Shown in pieces: positions 17,664 to 25,628 of a DNA stretch of 26,638 nt. The notes under the pieces are model-generated. The model saw nothing but the letters and a program-made list of their open reading frames with translations. It did no database searches and had not been told where the DNA came from. Each line of letters opens with the position of its first letter. The first letter of the stretch is position 1. The stretch covers positions 1 to 26,638 of the forward strand of contig CAZNNL010000028.1 of assembly GCA_964574395.1 (NCBI GenBank), in the 5' to 3' direction. Both the position numbers and the translations under genes were made by a program. Source of the stretch: JAXGQD01 sp964574395 (GTDB lineage: Bacteria > Bacillota > Clostridia > Saccharofermentanales > Fastidiosipilaceae).

Positions 17664-19031
17664 ATGAACAAAAACATCATTTATATCCATTCTCATGATA
17701 GTGGTAAATATCAAAGCGTCTATGGTTACGACGTAGAAACGCCAGTATTGGACGCATTCGCAAAAGATGCCCTAGTTTTTGATCAAGCCTTTAGCGCTTC
17801 TCCCACCTGCTCACCTAGTCGTTCCGCTTTAGTCACGGGTCGTTATCCACACAGCAACGGAATGATTGGTCTGACCAACAGAGGCTTTAAGCTTTCTGAC
17901 TACGACCATCACATCGTGAGACGTCTGAATAAGGAAGGGTTTGAGACTGCGCTTTGTGGTATCCAACACGAACATGGACGCTATGTGAATCACGCAGCTG
18001 GAGCCGAAGCGATTGGTTATCAGCACAACCTCACGACCCCTAACGAAGGCTTGGAGGAAGAAGGACTCGTAGACTGGGATCTCGCCAACGCAGATGCCAT
18101 TGTCAATTGGTTAAGTTCAAGGAATTCGGAAAAAGCCTTTTTCTTGTCCTTCGGCCTCTTTTCAACACATCGTGAATACCCCAAACAAGCGTATGGCAAA
18201 ACCGAAACAAACCCTCTGGACGACGTCGACGTGCCTGGTTTTCTCATAGATGCCACAGAGGTACGAAATGATCTTTTAGGGCACCAACGATCCCTAAGCT
18301 ACTACAACGAAGCCATCGAACGTGTGCTCCATGCACTAAAGCAAAACAAGTATTTCGATGAAACTATCATCTTCATCACCAGTGACCATGGACTCGCCTT
18401 CCCGGGAGCCAAATGCACTTTGAAAGACGCTGGAATAGGTGTTCCTTTGTTGATGCATGTGCCAGATACGCCAGCAATGGGACAAAGAACACAGGCACTC
18501 TTTTCACATGTGGATCTTTTGCCAACCATATTTGATTTGTTAGGCTTAGAAATACCTGCAGAATGCCAAGGGATTAGTCAGGCAGCTTTATTCGACAATC
18601 CAAAACTTGAATTGAGGGAAGAGATTTTCGCCGAGATTAACTTCCACACCTCCTACGAACCCGTCCGCTGTGTACGCACAAAGCGCTACAAGTATATTCG
18701 CTACTTCGATCAAGAAAACCAAGCTTACAATCTCTCAAATATGGACCGCTCAATCTCCAAAGACTTTTACATACGTGAAGGACTTTTTAGCGGTATGAAA
18801 GACGAGGAACAACTCTATGATCTCTCAAACGACGTATTTGAAAAAGTAAACCTGGTCGCAGATACAGAGTATGCTGAAGTGCTTCGTGAAATGCGTATGC
18901 GCCTACAATCGTGGATGGAGGAAACAGCTGATCCCTTATTGGAAGGACCAATCGTTTTTCGGGATGAATGGAAAGTCAATAAAGTAAGTGCGGTTGATCC
19001 GAAATCAAAAGATCCAGAAGACTTTATTTAG
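17664..19031 (+). CDS. Cytoplasmic sulfatase, N-sulfoglucosamine sulfohydrolase-like
   Basis: Type I sulfatase that hydrolyses a sulfate ester or sulfamate. The formylglycine motif CSPSR is at Cys49-Arg53, so a maturation enzyme is needed elsewhere. Metal and active-site residues are visible at His11-Asp12, Asp241-His242 (TSDHG), Lys250 and Lys254. The pattern HDSGKY...CSPSRSALVTGRYPHSNGM resembles the heparan N-sulfatase group. There is no signal peptide, so it acts in the cytosol, fitting a PTS-imported substrate. I choose ATG 17664 (AAGGG upstream, family-like NIIYIHSHD); an ATG at 17631 overlaps the IIB stop. 455 residues. Confidence 0.88.
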   Translation: MNKNIIYIHSHDSGKYQSVYGYDVETPVLDAFAKDALVFDQAFSASPTCSPSRSALVTGRYPHSNGMIGLTNRGFKLSDYDHHIVRRLNKEGFETALCGIQHEHGRYVNHAAGAEAIGYQHNLTTPNEGLEEEGLVDWDLANADAIVNWLSSRNSEKAFFLSFGLFSTHREYPKQAYGKTETNPLDDVDVPGFLIDATEVRNDLLGHQRSLSYYNEAIERVLHALKQNKYFDETIIFITSDHGLAFPGAKCTLKDAGIGVPLLMHVPDTPAMGQRTQALFSHVDLLPTIFDLLGLEIPAECQGISQAALFDNPKLELREEIFAEINFHTSYEPVRCVRTKRYKYIRYFDQENQAYNLSNMDRSISKDFYIREGLFSGMKDEEQLYDLSNDVFEKVNLVADTEYAEVLREMRMRLQSWMEETADPLLEGPIVFRDEWKVNKVSAVDPKSKDPEDFI

Positions 19032-19045
19032 TATCGGTTTTGGAG

Positions 19046-19279
19046 ATCCGTTGACAAAAAAGCAACTTGTGCGAATCCGTTGACAAATAAACAGCTTGTG
19101 CGCTAGTATTCACCGATTCTAGCCGAAATACAACGAAAAATTGCCAAAAAAGCAGCTTGTGCAGCTGGAAATGAGTGATTTAGTCCTCAAATCGTCGCAC
19201 AAGCTGTTTTTTTGACTAAATATTGGCTCCAAAGCTGATTATTTAGGAAAAACCGTCGTACAAGCTGTTTTTTTGTCAA
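19046..19279. repeat. Array of direct and inverted 24-bp repeats between convergent operons
   Basis: The consensus is TTGACAAAAAAGCAGCTTGT followed by GCGA. Direct copies lie at 19046-19074, 19075-19102 and 19136-19163, and inverted copies at 19193-19215 and 19254-19279. Opposed copies form stems CAGCTTGTGC/GCACAAGCTG bordered by A-runs on one side and T-runs on the other, so the array can act as a bidirectional terminator for the sulfatase and the kinase transcripts. The intergenic region 19032-19315 holds nothing else. Confidence 0.88.
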
Positions 19280-19315
19280 ATGCTTCGAACAACATTGTCT
19301 GCTACAAATACCCCA

Positions 19316-20389
19316 TCAACGCACAACCCTAGCGTTCCCTTTGTAGATTTCCCAAACTTGGGCTTCGCTCCGCGGAGTCGCGTAGTCGGTGGAGAGGGTT
19401 GTGGCTAGCGCGCCGCAAGCCCAGGCGAATTGTAAACAATTTTCGGCAGGCCATTCTTTTAGCAGTCCGTATAAAAGCCCACCGACAAAGCCATCACCGC
19501 CCCCAATGCGATCCAGAATTGGGATTGGGCGGGGTTTTTCGACGTACCAATAGGCATCTGCTCTGACCAGCGCACCCCAATGGTGGAGATTTGCGCTTTC
19601 TACTTCGCGAAGTGTTGTGGCAAAAACACTAACCTGAGGATAGACCAGCGCTGCTTTCTCTATCATGTCCATGTAGTTATCAATCTTATTTTGAATATCA
19701 CTGCCGCCTGCAGCTGGGCCTTCCAGACCGAGGCAAAGTTGGTAGTCTTCTTCGTTGCCGATTAGGATGTCGGAGACTGCTGCGATTTCTTTGAAGATTT
19801 TTGTGAGTTCGGTTTCGCGGTTTTGCCAAAATGATGCACGATGATTGAGATCAAAGGAAATTCTTGTGCCATTCTCTTTGGCTGCATACGCGAGATCAAG
19901 ACAGCACTTCCCAGTTTCGGGACTAAGTGCAGCAATCAAGCCTGAGATGTGGAGAATGCGACAGGCATCTTCCTCGAACAGTCGAACAAGATCGAAGTCT
20001 ACGCTTGTCATCGTTCGCCCGACTTCACCGGCGCGGTCGTTGTACACCATCGGTGCGCGGAGCCCATAACCACTATCGGCAAAATTAATCTGGTGCCTAG
20101 CTCCCCACGGTCCATCCTGCACCACATCGATACCTTCGTAAGCGATGTTTCGTCGGCGCAACTCTGCTTTAATAAAGTCGGCCATGGGGCTATCTGCCAC
20201 GAACTTCGTTAGGACTTTTGTGGATAAACCGAGGCTGGCGCTAATGTTCAGCACATTGCTTTCCGCGCTTGTGGATTCTAACTCAAAAATTCTAGAGCTG
20301 TGTAATGGCTGACGATTTACGGGAGTCATGCGCAAACCCATGCTGCTTAGGCTCATGAGGTCGATTTTTGCTTTTTCCAGGAATCTCAT
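19316..20389 (-). CDS. PfkB-family sugar kinase, 2-keto-3-deoxygluconate kinase-like
   Basis: ATP-dependent sugar kinase of the ribokinase fold, 357 residues. The C-terminal PfkB signature DRIGGGDGFVGGLL gives catalytic Asp299. SFDLNHR and the NEEDY segment in the middle resemble 2-keto-3-deoxygluconate kinases. ATG 20389 has GGAGG eight bases upstream; an ATG at 20416 directly after the lactonase stop is less well placed. It follows the lactonase by 27 bp. Together they fit an Entner-Doudoroff-like or uronate route, but the exact substrate is inferred. Confidence 0.87.
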   Translation of the reverse strand: MRFLEKAKIDLMSLSSMGLRMTPVNRQPLHSSRIFELESTSAESNVLNISASLGLSTKVLTKFVADSPMADFIKAELRRRNIAYEGIDVVQDGPWGARHQINFADSGYGLRAPMVYNDRAGEVGRTMTSVDFDLVRLFEEDACRILHISGLIAALSPETGKCCLDLAYAAKENGTRISFDLNHRASFWQNRETELTKIFKEIAAVSDILIGNEEDYQLCLGLEGPAAGGSDIQNKIDNYMDMIEKAALVYPQVSVFATTLREVESANLHHWGALVRADAYWYVEKPRPIPILDRIGGGDGFVGGLLYGLLKEWPAENCLQFAWACGALATTLSTDYATPRSEAQVWEIYKGNARVVR

Positions 20390-20416
20390 CTGCACTACCT
20401 CCGTCAAAGGGCCCAT

Positions 20417-21529
20417 CTAGAGCATTTTCACACACACCGGTGAACCAACACTAATCTCGTCTACTTTTGTCAACAAACCTGTTTCAGCTGCAATGCTATA
20501 AGAAATAATTTGGTCAGATTCTTGATTCGAACAGACTAAGTACTCGCCTGCTTCATCGATCAAAAAGCTACGCGGTACTTTTCCAACAAAGTATAAATCC
20601 ACCAAAGACAATTGGCCATTTTCCTGATCCACTTCATAAATTGCAAGGCTGTCGTGACCACGATTTGATGCATATAAAAACTTCCCATTCGGACTAAGTT
20701 GTATGTCTGCGCAGGTGTTCCCTTCAGCATCCGCTTCTTCAGGCAAAGTCGAAATCGTTTGCTTACCGGTCAATTTCCCATTCGTGGAATCGTAGGTCAA
20801 CACATTTATACTGTGATTGAGCTCGTTCAACAAATAGAGAAACTGTCCACTTTCCGAAAACACACAATGCCTTGGACCCGATCCAGGCTCTGCGTGGAAC
20901 GTAGAAGACGGTATTTCCACAAGCAGCTCAGCCGCCCCCGGGTCAAAGCGATAGCAAACCAAACGGTCGGTCCCAAGATCCGCCGCATACACATATTGAC
21001 CATCTTGCGAAAAAGTCAGCGAATGCACATAGGGCGCATCTTGTCGATCCGGATTGATGCTCTTTCCGTGATGCTGAATATGCTGAACGACTGCACCCAG
21101 TCCACCATTTTCGTCCAAAGCATAAACGCTCAAATTGCCACCAGAATAATTGCTAATCAGCACAAAATTTCCGTCTGGGCTTGTGACGATGTGGCAGGGA
21201 TTCGCGCCTTGGGAAGGTTTTTGGTTGATGAGGGGGAGCGGGGTTTTGCCAATAGTATTAATGGCAAAACCACTCACCGCCCCACTATTCTCCCCTTCAA
21301 AGTCCCCCGTCTCATTCACCGCATAAAGGTGCTTGCCGTCTTTCCCAAAACTCAAGAAAGATGGGCTGTCAGACTTCGCAAGGAGCGCGGCCTCTGTCAA
21401 GTTGCCCGTGTCGGTATCCAAGGTCGTCTTGTAGATGCCTTCCCCACGACTGGGCTGCATCGCGCCATTGGCTTGCATCAGGGCTTTTGTGTATGTTCCG
21501 ATGTATATGTCTTTTTTTGCCATGTGCAT
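20417..21529 (-). CDS. Lactonase family protein (6-phosphogluconolactonase-like beta-propeller)
   Basis: Cytosolic seven-bladed beta-propeller of the YbhE/Pgl lactonase family (370 residues). Repeats such as FLSFGKDGKHLYAVNETG, CHIVTSPDGNFVLISNYSGG, HSLTFSQDGQYVYAADLGTD and GPRHCVFSESGQFLYLLNEL mark the blades. It would open a sugar acid lactone. An AAAGGCGAG site precedes two possible starts, ATG 21529 and ATG 21523. It lies 34 bp after the nitroreductase. Two octamer copies face each other inside the gene at 21244-21269. Confidence 0.9.
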   Translation of the reverse strand: MHMAKKDIYIGTYTKALMQANGAMQPSRGEGIYKTTLDTDTGNLTEAALLAKSDSPSFLSFGKDGKHLYAVNETGDFEGENSGAVSGFAINTIGKTPLPLINQKPSQGANPCHIVTSPDGNFVLISNYSGGNLSVYALDENGGLGAVVQHIQHHGKSINPDRQDAPYVHSLTFSQDGQYVYAADLGTDRLVCYRFDPGAAELLVEIPSSTFHAEPGSGPRHCVFSESGQFLYLLNELNHSINVLTYDSTNGKLTGKQTISTLPEEADAEGNTCADIQLSPNGKFLYASNRGHDSLAIYEVDQENGQLSLVDLYFVGKVPRSFLIDEAGEYLVCSNQESDQIISYSIAAETGLLTKVDEISVGSPVCVKML

Positions 21530-21563
21530 CTCGCCTTTCTTGCAGTAAATGCGGTTGTCGATT

Positions 21564-22127
21564 TTAGTCGTTTGCTTTGAAAATCAATTCTTGGACTAAT
21601 TTTCTGGGATTGGGTTCTTCCATTTTTTGTAAGGCTTCTGGTAGCGTTTCTTTATCGCCGTACCATCCGACCGCTACACAAGCGATGACGCTATAGTTTT
21701 CAGGAATATTGTACAATGCGCGTGCTTTGTTCGGATCAAAGCCAGCCATTCCGTGCGTAATCATGCCGCGGTGTTGGGCTTCGATGGAGAGCATGCCCCA
21801 AGCTGTGCCAGCATCAAACTGGTGCCAACGGTTTTCACTCCCATTATGGGAAAAGTTTTTGTCACTTAATATTATCAGCAAAGCTGATGCATTCACACAC
21901 CAACTTTGGTTTTTTGGAGTAAGAATAGTTAGGAATTCTTTTCTCTCTTCTTCTGTTCGTGCCACGATGAAACGCCAAGGTTGTTCATTAAAACAGGAAG
22001 GTGCAAAACTCGCCGCCTCCAGCAAACCTAACAATGTTTCCTCATCTAATTCTCTGCCATCAAAGGCTCTAGGAGACCAGCGCTCCTCAATTTCTTGCAT
22101 CATTCCATAATGTGGTTTATGTCTCAT
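21564..22127 (-). CDS. Nitroreductase family protein
   Basis: FMN-dependent oxidoreductase of the nitroreductase fold, 187 residues. The N-terminal RWSPRAFDGRELDEETL and PSCFNEQPWRFIVAR segments match the FMN phosphate-binding part; the C terminus has the usual helix. ATG 22127 has GAGGAG upstream. It is first in a run with the lactonase and kinase. A role in the same sugar route is not evident; it may simply supply redox activity. The physiological substrate is unknown. Confidence 0.9.
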   Translation of the reverse strand: MRHKPHYGMMQEIEERWSPRAFDGRELDEETLLGLLEAASFAPSCFNEQPWRFIVARTEEERKEFLTILTPKNQSWCVNASALLIILSDKNFSHNGSENRWHQFDAGTAWGMLSIEAQHRGMITHGMAGFDPNKARALYNIPENYSVIACVAVGWYGDKETLPEALQKMEEPNPRKLVQELIFKAND

Positions 22128-22426
22128 ATTGCTCCTCTTGTAATTCTATTTTAGGTTTCGTTTTCTAGTAATTTGGGTTTTAGACCCGAAAGCCTAAACG
22201 TTTATATTCGTTCAATATCATACCATTTTACTCTGTGGATGATGAGTCAATTCCAAGCCCAAAAATCAGCCTAAATTAGCAAATGTAAAATCCACATTAA
22301 ATCAAAATTAATTTCATGCAAAAATTCCAAAAAACCGAATTGCGCGTTTTATGATGTGCCTGTGCACGGAAGACGTGGACAAAAATTCAAGACCATGAGG
22401 TCAACTTACTTAGGAGGATTTTTAAA
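22128..22426. other. 299-bp intergenic region between divergent nitroreductase and WXG100 genes
   Basis: AT-rich and gene-free. It holds a small GGGTTTTAGACCC hairpin near 22178-22190 and a GTGCCTGTGCAC palindrome near 22355. A strong AGGAGG (22412-22417) serves the WXG100 gene. I could not settle on a convincing promoter in either direction. Confidence 0.4.
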
Positions 22427-22720
22427 ATGGCTAGTCAAATCAGAATGACTCCGGACATGATGCGTCAGCGTGCCGGACAGTACAGAACAAAAGCAAACAA
22501 TGTTAATGGTGTCATCAACAAAATGGACAACCTACTCAGCGCTTTACAAAGCGAATGGGAAGGCGCATCCAGCGAGTCTTATGCTGCTCGTTACGCTGAA
22601 TTGAAACCAGGTTTTGTCAAAGCTGAGCAACTCATCAACGAAATCGCAGCAGCTCTTGATCAATCCGCTAACATTCTCGAAGAAACCGATGCAAACATTG
22701 CAAGCGGCTTCAGAGGTTAA
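22427..22720 (+). CDS. WXG100-family (EsxA-like) type VII secretion substrate
   Basis: A 97-residue helical hairpin protein. The central turn SEWEGASSE carries the W-x-G motif, flanked by two heptad-patterned helices (about 5-43 and 52-92). Such proteins are secreted by type VII systems as dimers and are also needed for the system to work. The start has AGGAGG nine bases upstream. The usual C-terminal YxxxD/E signal is not evident. No EssC-type ATPase is intact in this window; an FHA-like fragment lies nearby. Confidence 0.9.
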   Translation: MASQIRMTPDMMRQRAGQYRTKANNVNGVINKMDNLLSALQSEWEGASSESYAARYAELKPGFVKAEQLINEIAAALDQSANILEETDANIASGFRG

Positions 22721-22741
22721 TTCTATCTCAAGATTTGTTTA

Positions 22742-22778
22742 GGAAAGCCCCTGGCTTTCCCCGATTGCTCGGGGGCTT
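22742..22778 (+). other. Mutually exclusive hairpins between the WXG100 gene and its partner
   Basis: GGAAAGCC (22742-22749) pairs perfectly with GGCTTTCC (22753-22760). CCCCGA (22759-22764) pairs with TCGGGG (22769-22774). Alternatively AAGCCCC (22745-22751) pairs with GGGGCTT (22772-22778), which excludes both. No U-run follows. The arrangement could set a different transcript level for the two genes. Confidence 0.65.
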
Positions 22779-22801
22779 CGACTAACCACTAGGAGTGCAA
22801 T

Positions 22802-23227
22802 ATGAGTGTTACTTATTACCAAAATCAAAAATCGAACGCACGCAATCAGATTAGTTCGAACAATAATGCAATCAGTTCGAAGAACAATAAAAAAGCACGA
22901 CTAGAAAGTTTGCGCGGTGAATTTACCGCTTATAAGTCTGACGTTGAAAGCACAAAATCTACACGAAGCACCAATGCTGGTACTGCTGGAAGTGTCCCGG
23001 ATGTGAAATCTGCAAAAGCTTACCAAAGTGGTATGCAAAGCTTCCTGAGCGGAAGCGAATACACTACAGCAATTTCTAATATTGAATCTGCTGTGACGAC
23101 TATTAATGGCAAAATCACAGAACTTGAAAACGAAGTCCGAAACCTACAAAACAGTAATACTAATTTACAGAACAATATCAATTATTACGATAGACAAATT
23201 ACGAATATTAATAACCAAAACAAATAG
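22802..23227 (+). CDS. Coiled-coil small protein, possible type VII secretion partner
   Basis: A 141-residue, Asn/Ser-rich, hydrophilic protein with predicted coiled coils at about 1-50 and 95-140 (TINGKITELENEVRNLQNSN). It has no signal peptide and no membrane span. It follows the WXG100 gene by 81 bp in the same direction, with AGGAG six bases before ATG. The layout and composition recall DUF5082-like (YwqH) proteins encoded beside Esx proteins, but I cannot show membership. Confidence 0.75.
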   Translation: MSVTYYQNQKSNARNQISSNNNAISSKNNKKARLESLRGEFTAYKSDVESTKSTRSTNAGTAGSVPDVKSAKAYQSGMQSFLSGSEYTTAISNIESAVTTINGKITELENEVRNLQNSNTNLQNNINYYDRQITNINNQNK

Positions 23228-23244
23228 TTAATCTTAAAGATTAA
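23228..23244. terminator. Weak AT-rich palindrome at the convergent gene ends
   Basis: TTAATCTT and AAGATTAA face each other around one base directly after the coiled-coil gene's stop codon, followed by TCTTAATAATT. The stem is short and AT-only, so termination would be weak. Confidence 0.3.
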
Positions 23245-23259
23245 TCTTAATAATTGCGG

Positions 23260-23502
23260 TTATTCCCGATAGATAATCCAGAAAGGCGGAGCAAAGCATG
23301 GCTGATTCACTCGTTGTCGTAGATAGCTACTTAAGCGATATGTCGACTCACCTAAGCGCAAGCGGCAATTTTTCTGTGTCCCAATTCTGACTATCGCCCG
23401 TTCGCCGTGCAGGCTGTGTTCTTGGTAAAAGCGTGGGTTCTTCAGAATCAACTTATAGGGTAATGTGCTTTTACTGCTTTCATTGCTGTGCGGAATCTCC
23501 AC
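23260..23502 (-). pseudogene. FHA-like fragment, possibly a remnant of a type VII secretion ATPase
   Basis: The 80-codon frame includes YKLILKNPRFYQEHSLHGER and then AIVRIGTQKNCRLRLGES. The latter resembles the IGxxxxCxIxL core of a forkhead-associated domain as at the N terminus of EssC proteins. The sequence then becomes unlike FHA and stops early. The only start is a GTG at 23502 inside the preceding gene with no ribosome site. It could be a truncated remnant, or the preceding gene could read into it by a +1 shift. I cannot exclude a chance frame. Confidence 0.4.
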
Positions 23503-23851
23503 TAATGCGCAGCATAAAATCGACAGGGTGGATGCTTAGCAGTTGAGCATAATCATCTTCGTTAAGCAAGGCCATCGATTCTTTGTTGCCCAATATCGCG
23601 ACCCAAACATTGTTGAATTGAATATGGCGTTCAGCTTGACGGTAGCGGGCAATTACTAAAGCTTCACGATTTCCTTTTCTGGTCATGAGAAAATCTCGCG
23701 TAACGAGACCATGCCCAATCGCTTTAATCAAAGCAAGTTCCATCAATGCCGCAGACTCTTGAGGTAATTCTTTTGGCAAAACCAACCCAAGCAATCTTTC
23801 ACCACCGGATATTGTGTTTAAAAGCAAGAATTCCGATGCGCAATATTTCAT
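23480..23851 (-). CDS. Hypothetical protein, 123 residues
   Basis: I do not recognise this protein. With ATG 23851 (GGAGG five bases upstream) it is a mixed alpha/beta, soluble protein with GGERLLGLVLP, a helical stretch ALMELALIKAIGHGLVTRDF and VWVAILGNKESMALLNEDDY. The pattern is loosely like secretion chaperones of the EspG/EsaE type found in type VII loci, which the neighbouring WXG100 gene would suit, but this is weak. An upstream extension to 23908 is less likely. Its 3' end overlaps the FHA-like frame. Confidence 0.65.
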   Translation of the reverse strand: MKYCASEFLLLNTISGGERLLGLVLPKELPQESAALMELALIKAIGHGLVTRDFLMTRKGNREALVIARYRQAERHIQFNNVWVAILGNKESMALLNEDDYAQLLSIHPVDFMLRISGDSAQQ

Positions 23852-23981
23852 CCTGTCCTCCGCGTTAGTTCTTTGATTTTTTGCCCTACAGCAAACAAAG
23901 ATTAGCAAGTAGTTATCACGGGATGATTATAAGAATCTTGTGTAAAAATACCGTTAAAACTTTTTGTGAGAAACTTAACTT

Positions 23982-25628
23982 TTATAGAGAACTTAGAATG
24001 TTCTTGCGCTTGTTTTTTTGAGTTAGTGCTTGGCTGTAGTCTTTTTGCCAATCAAAATGTTGGAGAGGATAAGGATAGACAATAAATTTACAGCGACACA
24101 AACGGTTCATTGCAGCGAGAAATGCCTGCGCATCATCATTGTTGAGAAATTCAAGCGTGTAAAAATCGCCATGTTTTGTGTAAATAATCAGGCGACTCCT
24201 ATTCATCTCAGGATTTTCCAGCTGCTCATAGTTCGACCGCAACTCTGTGCTCTCAATGTCCGCATAGGGGAGCGCGACATCGCCCTTGAGGCGCCTCTTA
24301 ATCAAAAGATAATTTTCGCTGAGAAGAAATTTAGGATAAGCAGGGTTGGCGGAAAAATTTTCACTACGCAAGGCTTTACGAATCTTGAAGATGCTCATTT
24401 TTCCTGAAAGATAATTGCTGGCAAAAAGACGATTCCTCCATAGATGCCGAGCTACACGAATAAATAGATAAAGCAATATAATGCTGAAAAATATCCACAC
24501 AATAATATTAACTGGAAGGTTTTCCGATAGCGCTCCAGTATAAAAATTGTCCAAGTAACCCTTTTGAACGGCGAAAATTACCAGGGCAAGAAAACATAAT
24601 ATTATTAAGCTTAGGGACAAACGCAAAACGTCAAGTTTACCCAAATTTCGTGCTGCATTTCTGTTTAGCTCTAATGGCATAGCGCCGTCTGATGCTGGCG
24701 TTGCTTCTTGGAAGCCTTGTCCAAGCGAATAGGTTTTTAAGTCTTCGGGCGTCAACTTGTTTCGCACCCATTTATCTTTCATGCACTTATAGCCATACCA
24801 AGCGAAGGAATCAGCCTGTGCTCTTGTTCTAAAAGCCTCAGAATAACGCAACAAATAGTAGTTTTTTAGAAAGCGCGAAAATGTCATGTCAATAAATATT
24901 TGCGACATAAAAAGTACGGCAATGAATAAGACTGGAAGAAGCATGCCCCAGAAATCACTAAGCAAAAAAGAAAGTTTCACTCCTCGAATAAGCAAGCCAA
25001 TTAGCACGAATCCTGAAAACCACAGTAAATACTTCATATAAACGCGGTCATATATTTTCGCCTTTTTTTGCCAATCTCCATCAAATATTTCGAATGTCCT
25101 CTTTAGTGTAGTAGACGCTGAAGAATAAATGCTTTTAAACATATCATAAATCAAAATTAGAGTAAGAATGGGAATGACTATCGTTCTAAAAAACGGAAAT
25201 ATGTTAGGCATAAATAGCATGGCGAATAGGTGTAAACTCAAAATAAACGGGAACATGATTAGTACTTGCATGAGGGAAAAATGAAAAATATATTTTACAT
25301 GGTTTTTTCTTCGATACAGAAATGCAGTAATCCACGCATAAAAGAGTAAGATGACATAAATAAAAATGAAGGCGCTGTAAGCAATATCGATAAACTCAGA
25401 CAATGTTCCATCGAGCGTAAAGGCGGCTATTTTTGTTGAACTCCTAGAGGCAATTTTTGCGAAGTAGTATGGCATTGCGATGCCAGATATTAGCATAAGA
25501 GACATCAGTATATTTTTTAAAATTATCCCACTTGTTGAAAGTCGTCCTTTAGCCCAGGGCGGCTCCCCTATTATTACTTCTCTTATTCTTAATGTTTCTA
25601 ACGCTTCTTCTTCTGATAATGAAAACAT
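23982..25628 (-). CDS. Multi-pass membrane protein with C-terminal PH-like domain
   Basis: Unrecognised protein of 548 residues. Hydrophobic spans lie near 37-57, 86-110, 118-140, 145-165, 200-222, 228-248, 335-360 and 378-398. The cytosolic tail (about 430-520) has the bacterial PH or YcxB pattern: a strand pair around YPKFLLSENYLLIKRRL, then ALPYADIESTELRS and RLIIYTKHGDFYTLEFLN. ATG 25628 follows GAGGAGG. The 73-bp gap to the 123-residue gene allows co-transcription. A link with type VII secretion is only by position. Confidence 0.75.
   Translation of the reverse strand: MFSLSEEEALETLRIREVIIGEPPWAKGRLSTSGIILKNILMSLMLISGIAMPYYFAKIASRSSTKIAAFTLDGTLSEFIDIAYSAFIFIYVILLFYAWITAFLYRRKNHVKYIFHFSLMQVLIMFPFILSLHLFAMLFMPNIFPFFRTIVIPILTLILIYDMFKSIYSSASTTLKRTFEIFDGDWQKKAKIYDRVYMKYLLWFSGFVLIGLLIRGVKLSFLLSDFWGMLLPVLFIAVLFMSQIFIDMTFSRFLKNYYLLRYSEAFRTRAQADSFAWYGYKCMKDKWVRNKLTPEDLKTYSLGQGFQEATPASDGAMPLELNRNAARNLGKLDVLRLSLSLIILCFLALVIFAVQKGYLDNFYTGALSENLPVNIIVWIFFSIILLYLFIRVARHLWRNRLFASNYLSGKMSIFKIRKALRSENFSANPAYPKFLLSENYLLIKRRLKGDVALPYADIESTELRSNYEQLENPEMNRSRLIIYTKHGDFYTLEFLNNDDAQAFLAAMNRLCRCKFIVYPYPLQHFDWQKDYSQALTQKNKRKNILSSL

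Noticed and set aside
20699..21580. 293-codon plus-strand frame opposite the lactonase
   Set aside because: It is antisense to a clear beta-propeller gene, and its translation has no recognisable domain and many Arg/His/Ile residues typical of shadow frames.
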